A stretch of 64,000 bases of DNA. Origin: an uncultured Prevotella sp. (lineage in GTDB: Bacteria; Bacteroidota; Bacteroidia; Bacteroidales; Bacteroidaceae). A program made the translations under genes and the position numbers. The DNA lies in NCBI RefSeq assembly GCF_946404925.1, contig NZ_CAMJFM010000012.1:22541-86540 (forward strand), written 5' to 3'. Below, piece after piece: positions 7,883 through 14,157 of this stretch; position 1 is the stretch's first letter; the number at the start of each line of letters is the position of its first letter. A model generated the notes under the pieces. The model was given only the letters and a program-made list of their open reading frames with translations. It searched no databases and was not told the DNA's origin.

Positions 7883-10254
7883 GGCAGTTCTTTTAAGAGT
7901 TTACGATAATATCCCATCTTGACCTTCTCCACAATTCCATCTTCAACAAATCTGGCTAGAGCCCTCGATGCTGCCGAAGTTGTAACCTTGAAGCACTCAA
8001 CATACTGCTGTGTCTTGAACTCATCGGGCAACTTGCTGAAACACTCCTGATAGCGGGTAGTACGCTTGCGAACCACAAACTCCTTGTTCTGATCGGCAAA
8101 GTAGTTGAATGCCATCTCGCCAAAGAAGAACTTCTGACTTTGATACTGAATCTCCATCACCGTACGGCAGAACCGCTTGTCGGTGTCGTCCATCGTCAAG
8201 GTACGATGCTCCTGCCACTCCTGCCAGTGGCGCATCAGGATAAAGGGCAGGGTGATGCCGATGCCGTAATAGGGTATACGCTTCAGCAGCATGCGGTCGG
8301 CCTTGTCATTATTAAACTCGGCTATCTCCATCTTGGCAGTCTGCCACTCGTAGGTCTCATCGTTCAGCGGTTCTATGGGTATCTCGCCTTTTACTTGGTC
8401 AAGCCGATAGGCCCACTGTCTAAGTGTTTCTTCGGCCCCCTCTATCACCTCCTGATATCGTTGGGCTGTGCCTTTATCAGGCAATGGAATTACAGCCAGG
8501 CGGGTGCTCATACCGGTACCGAAGTTGTGCTGGTTTACCTTGCGATGCAGGGCATAGGGTGTGCCGGTGTAGATGAAGTTCCAATATACATTGAACATGC
8601 CCGAGATGCTCTCTGTGTTGGCATACATCTGTCCGTCTTCCTCGTTGTGGAAGGCTTTAAGCTCCAATATCTCACGATCCTTCCAGTCGCCACCCTTGTT
8701 GTTCTTGTTCACGTTGTCGAGCTCTGAGTCGAACGACAGCATATGCAGGTTAAGGGGCTGACCTTCGATTATCTCTTTGGCTGCCAGCATATGGCGGATA
8801 AATTCGCCAGTTGCCGTGCGGGCAGGGTGCACACGAATGCCAACCTCGGGCTTCTTCAGAGCTTCACCCTTCTGCGCCTTGGTGCTGGTGGTACGCTCCG
8901 TGCGACTCGTCTTGTAGCGGTTCAGGGCATCGGTCATGCATTGGTCGGCTTGGATAATGGGGTCGGCAATGATCTTATAGAACTCCTCAATCATATGTTT
9001 GCCGGCACCAGGATCGCCGATAATGAAGATGCAGTAGTTGAGTCGGCGCATAATCTTAGGTGCAAACCAGAAGTGATACCATGTGCGAGTCATCAAAGTA
9101 CCGAACAGGGCTGCTGATGAAAAAAGCACCGCGGGCAGCTTGTGGGGATGGACATTGACGAAGAGTTCTTTCAAGCAGGGGTAATACTCTGCCATCTCCA
9201 GCAACTCCTCGGCCCAAGCCTCCAAAGGGAGCACGGCGTACACATCGTTGTCGTCTGTCATCAATGCTCCTACCGCTGCCTTCATCTTCTTTGGCATATA
9301 CTCCCGATACTTGAAGTCCATAACCGAAGCCACGGTGCCGGCCACATCTTCGCCTTCTTTCTCCAGTTCCTGTACCCAGGGCAGAGTCATTACTACTTCG
9401 GTAATCTTCTTGGCGTTTTTACCGATGATATAACGCAGATGGCTGGCTAAATCTACTAGGGTGTTGTGGCGGTTGTTGGCCAGGTCTACGCCTTCCATCC
9501 ATTTGTCGATAATCTCGCTAACAGGCCAGCCATTGAATTCAATTTGGCACGGATTCTTAGACAAGCCAAGTGGCAGAGCCGAGCGGCCACCTTCTCTCGT
9601 AGCCTGTGAATGACCGTCTCGATATAGAGCATTATATCTCTCAATAAACTCCTGGTTCTCATAAGTAAAAAGTTTTTCTTCGTTAATACTGATGATGTCA
9701 TCGGCAGTTGTTAGGAACGCACCCCTACTACCATCCTTCCCTGATGCATCGGCTGTAAGACCGAGCTTAAGAGAAAGGTCGCAGACATTATCTATAAGGT
9801 TTCCAATGGCAGGATCGGCCATGAAGACCACCTTTAGTCCGTAGCCCGATGGTGTAATATAAACAAGCACTATTCTGGCTTTCTCCTCGTCGTTAAGTTT
9901 GGCGTAGGCCTCTGCCCAAATCTCACGTGGATCTCCCTCCAGATGGTCATAATCGGCTACGACCAACCCATTCAGTCTGCAATGTTTCTGCAGGCGCCAA
10001 CAGCCGTATATACACTTTTTCGCGCCGGTTCTAATATCGTTCACAATCTTTTCCGACTCATCAAAAGTGCCGATAAAAATCATCAGTGGCAGACTTTTCT
10101 TCTTAGCATCGTAGGTTTTCTTGTCGCCACGAGCCAGAGCCTCACGTGCCTCCTTCACTTTCTGGTAAGTTTTGGGCGATTTAACTATCGCCCAAAACTG
10201 TTCTTGATTGATTACTTCTGTTGGCAAACCGAAGCTTCGTTGATAACAAAACAT
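7879..10254 (-). CDS. BT4734-type primase with DUF3987 helicase domain
   Basis: This 791-residue protein has an N-terminal BT4734/VirE-N-like primase domain (about residues 1-200) with the acidic segment VVADYDHL and the SGYGLKVVF and SGKDGSRGAF strands. It is followed by a DUF3987 helicase-like ATPase with Walker A GDPGAGKHM near residue 415 and a Walker B-like MLSFDSELDNV. The end (FKVTTSAASRALARFVEDG) reads like a winged helix. Such proteins start DNA replication in plasmids, phages and integrative elements. The Walker A ends in GKH rather than GKT/S, which is unusual. A dispersed 34-nt repeat is embedded in frame at 9552-9585 (GGRSALPLGLSKN). It is coupled to the P5-like gene. Confidence 0.85.
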   Translation of the reverse strand: MFCYQRSFGLPTEVINQEQFWAIVKSPKTYQKVKEAREALARGDKKTYDAKKKSLPLMIFIGTFDESEKIVNDIRTGAKKCIYGCWRLQKHCRLNGLVVADYDHLEGDPREIWAEAYAKLNDEEKARIVLVYITPSGYGLKVVFMADPAIGNLIDNVCDLSLKLGLTADASGKDGSRGAFLTTADDIISINEEKLFTYENQEFIERYNALYRDGHSQATREGGRSALPLGLSKNPCQIEFNGWPVSEIIDKWMEGVDLANNRHNTLVDLASHLRYIIGKNAKKITEVVMTLPWVQELEKEGEDVAGTVASVMDFKYREYMPKKMKAAVGALMTDDNDVYAVLPLEAWAEELLEMAEYYPCLKELFVNVHPHKLPAVLFSSAALFGTLMTRTWYHFWFAPKIMRRLNYCIFIIGDPGAGKHMIEEFYKIIADPIIQADQCMTDALNRYKTSRTERTTSTKAQKGEALKKPEVGIRVHPARTATGEFIRHMLAAKEIIEGQPLNLHMLSFDSELDNVNKNNKGGDWKDREILELKAFHNEEDGQMYANTESISGMFNVYWNFIYTGTPYALHRKVNQHNFGTGMSTRLAVIPLPDKGTAQRYQEVIEGAEETLRQWAYRLDQVKGEIPIEPLNDETYEWQTAKMEIAEFNNDKADRMLLKRIPYYGIGITLPFILMRHWQEWQEHRTLTMDDTDKRFCRTVMEIQYQSQKFFFGEMAFNYFADQNKEFVVRKRTTRYQECFSKLPDEFKTQQYVECFKVTTSAASRALARFVEDGIVEKVKMGYYRKLLKELP
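9552..9585 (+). repeat. Dispersed 34-nt repeat, copy inside the primase gene
   Basis: The same element as at 13747-13780. On the minus strand it reads in frame as RSALPLGLSKN within the loop between the primase and helicase domains. Confidence 0.65.
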
Positions 10255-10328
10255 TTGTCAATCTCGCTTGTTAAATTGTTCAAATCTCTCCTTACGTCTT
10301 CCATAATCTCCAAATACTCCAAAGTCAT
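10212..10328 (-). CDS. Possible 38-residue coupled peptide
   Basis: A short frame starts with an ATG that overlaps the stop codon of the upstream 97-residue gene as ATGA. It encodes an acidic, helical-looking peptide (MTLEYLEIMEDVRRDLNNLT...). It runs 43 nt into the primase reading frame. The exact ATGA junction argues for a real gene; the small size and overlap argue against. It could also be a translational bridge that carries ribosomes to the primase start. No family recognised. Confidence 0.4.
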   Translation of the reverse strand: MTLEYLEIMEDVRRDLNNLTSEIDKCFVINEASVCQQK

Positions 10329-10618
10329 ACCATGCATATTTTGTCTACATAGATGGTAGTGGCTTGCATAGCCTCGCCTGTCTGCTGAGAGTTCCACTCG
10401 CGAACCACCATAGAACACTGAACTCGGTAGATGTACTGTGGATCGTACTTAGGACAGTTAACGGCTCGTTCTCCGGTTATTTCACCCAAGAAGGTGTCGA
10501 TACCATCCGTGAGTTTCAGAATTACAGAGTTAATAACTTTCTGGTCGCCAGTCTTGCGGTCCATGTAATGGCGGGTTGACAATGGACTCTGATTCAGAAT
10601 TCTAACAATTCTTTCCAT
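10325..10618 (-). CDS. Small OB-fold-like hypothetical protein of the primase operon
   Basis: This is a 97-residue protein starting MERIVRILNQSPLSTRHYMDRKTGDQK. The run of strands with an RVQCSMVVREW segment and a GEAMQATTIYVDKI ending resembles small single-stranded-DNA-binding OB folds, and its place directly before a primase fits such a role. No diagnostic motif proves this, and the similarity is my reading of the strand pattern only. It is transcribed with the 219-residue gene upstream and the primase downstream. Confidence 0.65.
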   Translation of the reverse strand: MERIVRILNQSPLSTRHYMDRKTGDQKVINSVILKLTDGIDTFLGEITGERAVNCPKYDPQYIYRVQCSMVVREWNSQQTGEAMQATTIYVDKICMV

Positions 10619-10693
10619 TTTGATTTTGATGTTTTTGATAGTTTTGTATCCATCTCCTTTTGTCCTTTTCCTTATTATATGTAAATGAAATCC

Positions 10694-11353
10694 TCATTTT
10701 CTTAGCACAAACAGCAGGTAATCCTTTGTCTCTGCAAGCAGTTCTATTTTCAGCTGGAAGTATTCCTTTTCAGTATCTAGCTCCAGCAGATCTATAAGGT
10801 GCGATGCTAACTCAACATTATTGAACTGCAGACTGTTGCTGCCCGATTTAAACTTCACCTCTATGCCTTTAACTCGGTTGAACATCAGTACCACGTCGGT
10901 TGTTCGACGGTTGCGGGTCAGCAGCATGTGGGTTGATAGTTTCTTGGCCACCATCCGCGAGTGTTCCATGTTCATAGTGAAGCGATTGCCGCCTCTGATA
11001 CTGAGCGAACAAGTGTTCTTGGGCAGTCCTAAGTTTGAGTTACGCTGCTTTATGTCTATTATCTCTAAGTCAAGACTGCTTAGCTGGTCGGTCTCGTTGC
11101 GAGTGGCTCTAAGCTTACCGAGTCTTGTAGTCCACTCCTCGTGAATGGCCAGCCAGAAATCCTTGCCGTATACTGATTTTGGATAAACAAAAGCCTGTGG
11201 GATAACACTCTCGGCTCTGGCCTGCTGCAGATAGACCTCCATTGTTTCTGGATTAAACGAGAGGTGATTCTGGCGATAGTTCTGTGAGAACATCAGGAAA
11301 ACGTTACGCTCTTTCAGAAACTGCTTAAAGTCCTTTATCTCAGTTTTATTCAT
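10694..11353 (-). CDS. Hypothetical protein, first gene of the primase operon
   Basis: I do not recognise this 219-residue protein. It is soluble, basic and without a signal peptide. It starts MNKTEIKDFKQFLKERNVF and ends in a lysine-rich strand. A -7 box TACCTTTG lies upstream at 11428-11435 on the same strand, making this the likely first gene of the operon that continues through the OB-like protein, primase and P5-like gene. A replication accessory role is inferred only from position. Confidence 0.7.
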   Translation of the reverse strand: MNKTEIKDFKQFLKERNVFLMFSQNYRQNHLSFNPETMEVYLQQARAESVIPQAFVYPKSVYGKDFWLAIHEEWTTRLGKLRATRNETDQLSSLDLEIIDIKQRNSNLGLPKNTCSLSIRGGNRFTMNMEHSRMVAKKLSTHMLLTRNRRTTDVVLMFNRVKGIEVKFKSGSNSLQFNNVELASHLIDLLELDTEKEYFQLKIELLAETKDYLLFVLRK

Positions 11354-11427
11354 CTTTTGTTTTTTTGTTTAACGTCGGCCCCTTCAAACCGACCTTTAAT
11401 TGTTGAACCTGTTGTGATTTGTGAGTG

Positions 11428-11435
11428 CAAAGGTA
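11428..11435 (-). promoter_or_regulatory. -7 promoter box of the primase operon
   Basis: TACCTTTG followed by CA on the minus strand, about 75 nt before the first start codon of the operon. Confidence 0.65.
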
Positions 11436-11476
11436 GGGATTATATTTCGATGAATAATGGTGGTAGACACGCAAAA

Positions 11477-11508
11477 ACCCGACCATTTCGGTTCGGAAAT
11501 AGTCGGGT
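11477..11508 (-). terminator. Terminator after the two coiled-coil/hypothetical genes
   Basis: ACCCGAC and GTCGGGT pair around a nearly complete inner stem. On the minus strand the hairpin is followed by TTTTTG. It separates the 12.6-11.5 kb operon from the primase operon. Confidence 0.65.
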
Positions 11509-11545
11509 ATAAATAGGTGGAAAGCCTTATAAACAGGGGCTTTTC

Positions 11546-12055
11546 TTAATATGTCGGATTAGTTCGGAAAAAATTCCGCAGCAGGTCACTATCCCAAGAG
11601 GTTTCTGCTTTGAAATTAGAAAGTTTCAAGGGTTTACCATCTCTCACAAAGCATTGCTCTGCCATTTCGGCCAGGCCTTGCACCGAGAGTTCTTTTGATT
11701 CAAGCAGGTTGCCGTGCACACCTCTCAACATCTCCTGAGCTAACTGCACGTTCTTGAGCCACTGTATGGGTTTCCATTCAGCAGGTTGTTGGGTAGAATA
11801 GCCCATGGTGTAAAGCCAGCAGTCCATCTCGGTATTATGAGCAATAAAATGCTCGCGCACCAACAGCTCATATAGTCTCCTTCCTTCTTCTTCGTGCTTG
11901 TTTAACGGGAAATGTGGAGCTTGGTTGCCGGCATATTCCTCGTAGCGAGGATTCTCGCCCTCCTGTATAACCTCACGTCCGTCGTCTTCAATGTTCTGTG
12001 CTCTACGCTCTATGTATAGAGCATTATTGCCTCTCTGTATAATTCTTCTTGCCAT
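11546..12055 (-). CDS. Hypothetical island protein
   Basis: About 169 residues, starting MARRIIQRGNNALYIERR. A slightly longer version would start at a TTG at 12061; the ATG at 12055 is the better start. The N-terminal third is charged and probably disordered. The rest is helical and tryptophan-rich (WKPIQWLKNVQLAQEML). No family recognised. It lies 11 nt after the coiled-coil gene, so the two are co-transcribed. Confidence 0.65.
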   Translation of the reverse strand: MARRIIQRGNNALYIERRAQNIEDDGREVIQEGENPRYEEYAGNQAPHFPLNKHEEEGRRLYELLVREHFIAHNTEMDCWLYTMGYSTQQPAEWKPIQWLKNVQLAQEMLRGVHGNLLESKELSVQGLAEMAEQCFVRDGKPLKLSNFKAETSWDSDLLRNFFRTNPTY

Positions 12056-12066
12056 ATACAATATTA

Positions 12067-12633
12067 TTATGATCTTTCTTCGTAAACGGTGTTGTCGCCA
12101 TTCATGTTGATGGTGCGATTATCAATAGTTGCAGGTTTGGCTTTCTCTGGTAGTACCATCACCTTCTTTATGATTTCCAACGTAGCTGTCTGTAGTTGTT
12201 CTGGCACGCACTCCAGGATTATTGACCGCAGGATGAGTGCGGTTTTCAGGTCGGACACCTGCTCGGTCATAAAGTTTTGCAACTTCAGAATAGAAATAAG
12301 AATATGATTCTGTAGTAGCAACTCCATTGCTTGCTTCACCGCATCCCTATCGGGTTGTAATGTACTTGCTAAGTTGGCGAACTGAGATTTTAATGAGTCA
12401 ATGTCTTGCTGTAGTTTTTCGTTCTGCACTCTGAGAATATTTACTTCTTCCTCAGCTTTTATGCGAGCCTCTCTCTCTGCCGAAAAATTCTTCTCTTGCT
12501 CCTTATAATTCTCCTCCAGCAGTTCGTAACGCATCTCTAAACGTGCATATCTTACATCCCTGTCGCTCCATTCGTGCGACAGAGCGATTAGGTCTCCACG
12601 CGATATGCTAATATCTTTGTTTCCTTCTTCCAT
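12067..12633 (-). CDS. Coiled-coil hypothetical island protein
   Basis: 188 residues. Residues 25 to about 95 form a clear heptad-rich coiled coil (EENYKEQEKNFSAEREARIKAEEEVNILRVQNEKLQQD in sense, given here by description), followed by a helical domain and a short tail TINMNGDNTVYEE. This tail resembles beta-hairpin endings seen in effector-associated proteins, but I cannot assign a family. The promoter is at 12690-12697. It is transcribed away from the HU-like gene across the palindrome region. Confidence 0.65.
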   Translation of the reverse strand: MEEGNKDISISRGDLIALSHEWSDRDVRYARLEMRYELLEENYKEQEKNFSAEREARIKAEEEVNILRVQNEKLQQDIDSLKSQFANLASTLQPDRDAVKQAMELLLQNHILISILKLQNFMTEQVSDLKTALILRSIILECVPEQLQTATLEIIKKVMVLPEKAKPATIDNRTINMNGDNTVYEERS

Positions 12634-12689
12634 GTGTGCTAATTATTAAAAGTAGTAATCCCCCAAGTCTTAAGGGGCAAAAACGAGTG

Positions 12690-12697
12690 CAAAGATA
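12690..12697 (-). promoter_or_regulatory. -7 promoter box of the coiled-coil gene operon
   Basis: TATCTTTG followed by CA on the minus strand, about 57 nt before the start codon. Confidence 0.65.
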
Positions 12698-12783
12698 GCA
12701 CTTTTCTTTGAACCGGCCAAAAGGATTCCGTATTAATTATGGTAAAATTTTCGGGAGCAACTTTTGCACTTTTGCATTTTGAT

Positions 12784-12792
12784 AGTTTGACA
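12784..12792 (-). repeat. Inverted single copy of the TGTCAAACT motif
   Basis: AGTTTGACA is the reverse complement of the motif tandemly repeated at 12906-12930. It lies on the other side of the central palindrome. Confidence 0.6.
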
Positions 12793-12833
12793 TTTAGGTT
12801 TTTGAAATAGATGGGATTATTGGAAACTAAATT

Positions 12834-12874
12834 CATACTTATATTATATATAAATTATATATAATATAAGTATG
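12834..12874. repeat. 41-nt perfect AT-rich palindrome
   Basis: Two 20-nt arms (CATACTTATATTATATATAA and its exact complement) surround a single A. It lies between divergent promoters, where a transcription terminator is not expected for either gene. A cruciform or origin-type function is possible; a run of T after the right arm leaves a terminator as an alternative. Confidence 0.85.
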
Positions 12875-12905
12875 GCTCTTTTTTGAGTATTTTTCTGATA
12901 ACAGA

Positions 12906-12930
12906 TGTCAAACTGTCAAACTGTCAAACT
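12906..12930 (+). repeat. Three tandem TGTCAAAC units
   Basis: The 8-nt unit repeats at 12906, 12914 and 12922, followed by the related TGCAAATC. Together with the inverted copy at 12784 and the palindrome this has the look of iterons around an AT-rich region. Confidence 0.75.
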
Positions 12931-13002
12931 GCAAATCTTGATAATGTGGAAGTTTTATTGAAAATAATTGCCAAAATGTTTGGTGGTTTCAATTATTTTT
13001 AG

Positions 13003-13010
13003 TACCTTTG
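13003..13010 (+). promoter_or_regulatory. -7 promoter box of the HU-like gene
   Basis: TACCTTTG followed by CA. The start codon is 162 nt further, so the transcript has a long leader. Confidence 0.7.
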
Positions 13011-13016
13011 CATCGT

Positions 13017-13172
13017 AGTTAAGGCTACAAAAAATTGCGGTTGAGCCATAGAGAATTTTCCCGTAGGCCTACCAGAAAAATTTTCTAAGCCAAGCCTGCA
13101 AATCGAGGATTAAGGAAAAGGTTTTAAGGAAAAGGAAATAATTTTACAAACCCTTTTAATTAAAACAAAATT
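13017..13172 (+). promoter_or_regulatory. Long structured leader of the HU-like gene
   Basis: About 155 nt of untranslated leader contains the perfect palindrome GTAGGCCTAC (13063-13072) inside a weaker inverted repeat (13050-13060 against 13075-13086) and then purine-rich AAGGAAAAGG repeats before the start. It could fold as a regulatory hairpin; no known riboswitch is recognised. Confidence 0.45.
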
Positions 13173-13709
13173 ATGGCACTTAGAGTAAAAGCAGTAGAAA
13201 AGCTTTTGAAGTTCGACAAGGAGACCGAAGGTCACTATCGTTATGTATTGAAACCCGACCTCTACACCAGTCTTAACCAGGCCAAGGTGATTAAGGAGGC
13301 AGCCCAGCGCAGTGGTGTTATGCCTGGAGTAATGAAGGCATGTTGGGATGCTGCCGGTGATGTCATCAAAGCTTGGGCCACCGAGGGTCACTCGGTTGCA
13401 ATCCCCGGCCTGGGAACCATGCGTTTCGGTCTGCGTAGTAAGGCCGTTGAGAAGGTAGAGGATGTAAAGACCGGTCTCATAGCCACCCGTCGTATCATCT
13501 TCACCCCATCGGTTGAGCTTAAGGAGGAGCTGGCAGCAACTTCAATCGTCATTACCTGCTACGACCGCGACGGCAAGGAGGTGAAGCGAGTAACCTCAAC
13601 CAGCGGCGAGGTAGAGGATCCCGAGAATGAGAACCAGAATGGCAACGGCGGTAGCGATACCCCAACCCACAGCTCAACCGGCGGCGGAATCCCAGAGGAG
13701 GGCGATTAA
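13173..13709 (+). CDS. HU-related DNA-binding protein
   Basis: 178 residues, of the HU/IHF-related family widespread in Bacteroidetes. Residues 1-125 read as the HU-like fold: helices DLYTSLNQAKVIKEAAQRSGVMPGVMKACWDAAGDVIKAWATEGHSVAIPG (described), then LGTMRFGLRSKAVEKVEDVKTG with the beta arm region. The tail (about 145-178) is a disordered Asn/Gly/Ser-rich stretch. These proteins bind and bend DNA. It is followed by the smalltalk gene, the usual partner of this HU type in Bacteroidales. Its presence beside a primase fits a replicon-like or element-maintenance role, which is inferred. Confidence 0.85.
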   Translation: MALRVKAVEKLLKFDKETEGHYRYVLKPDLYTSLNQAKVIKEAAQRSGVMPGVMKACWDAAGDVIKAWATEGHSVAIPGLGTMRFGLRSKAVEKVEDVKTGLIATRRIIFTPSVELKEELAATSIVITCYDRDGKEVKRVTSTSGEVEDPENENQNGNGGSDTPTHSSTGGGIPEEGD

Positions 13710-13746
13710 GCGCTTGGGGCGAAAGCCCCACCCGCTTAACATTAAA

Positions 13747-13780
13747 GATTCTTGGCGATGCCAAGCGGCAGAGCCGAGCG
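13747..13780 (+). repeat. Dispersed 34-nt repeat, intergenic copy
   Basis: 29 of 34 positions match 9552-9585 inside the primase gene. The shared 3' part is GGCAGAGCCGAGCG. It lies between the HU-like and smalltalk genes. Confidence 0.65.
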
Positions 13781-13815
13781 AAAGATTAAACATTAAAAAT
13801 TAAGAGACTAACACC

Positions 13816-13917
13816 ATGACAAAGAGAGAGACATTTAAGTTTATCGTACAGATCATCGCATCTGTTGCTACAGCCATCGTAACGGCTCTAGGAGCCACGA
13901 GCTGTATGGGCGCCTAG
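13816..13917 (+). CDS. Smalltalk protein
   Basis: A 33-residue frame too short for most gene finders: MTKRETFKFIVQIIASV... with a single hydrophobic helix and an ending ATSCMGA. It fits the smalltalk family of tiny Bacteroidales proteins encoded after HU-related genes and before a lysis-type gene; their function is unknown. The LGATSC end resembles a lipobox, so the peptide could be a membrane-inserted or lipidated micro-protein. The spacing to the HU-like gene (106 nt) and the strong terminator right after it support a two-gene transcript. Confidence 0.85.
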   Translation: MTKRETFKFIVQIIASVATAIVTALGATSCMGA

Positions 13918-13940
13918 CATTTGAGGCAAACAAGTTAAGA

Positions 13941-13971
13941 GGACAAGCATTCATCATCGGAATGCTTGCCC
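13941..13971 (+). terminator. Terminator of the HU-smalltalk transcript
   Basis: A 9-bp perfect stem CAAGCATTC with its complement and a 7-nt loop, extended by two outer G-C pairs, then nine T. Confidence 0.9.
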
Positions 13972-13991
13972 TTTTTTTTTGTTCCATCGAC

Positions 13992-14006
13992 TTTCAAAAT
14001 ATGCAA
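13992..14006 (+). promoter_or_regulatory. Single box (collapsed copy) at island right edge
   Basis: One TTTCAAAATATGCAA unit with the left flank (GAC) of unit 1 and the right flank (AACCTTTATGTGAG) of unit 2, as expected if one 21-nt unit was lost by repeat collapse. The next -7 box is 82 nt away rather than 49. Confidence 0.6.
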
Positions 14007-14088
14007 AACCTTTATGTGAGTGGTATTAAAAATTGATAAAAAAAAGAAGATTTCCCTTGTAAAACTTGGTGTTTTGGATGATATTTTG

Positions 14089-14096
14089 TACATTTG
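14089..14096 (+). promoter_or_regulatory. -7 promoter box of the AAA ATPase gene
   Basis: TACATTTG followed by CA. A second possible box TATTTTTG follows at 14124-14131, beyond the palindrome. Confidence 0.6.
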
Positions 14097-14109
14097 CACT
14101 GCAAAAACG

Positions 14110-14123
14110 GTCGAATATTCGAC
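14110..14123. promoter_or_regulatory. Palindromic operator candidate GTCGAATATTCGAC
   Basis: A perfect 14-nt palindrome lies just after the predicted transcription start and touches the next -7-like box. This is a typical place for a repressor site. Confidence 0.5.
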
Positions 14124-14157
14124 TATTTTTGCAGTAGAACATTAAAAATCAGGAGCT

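Noticed and set aside
12639..12836. 65-residue minus-strand frame before the coiled-coil gene
   Set aside because: It spans the promoter box at 12690 and the repeat region, with no family features.
12906..12930. Tandem repeats as a CRISPR array
   Set aside because: Units are only 8 nt with no spacers and no cas genes are present.
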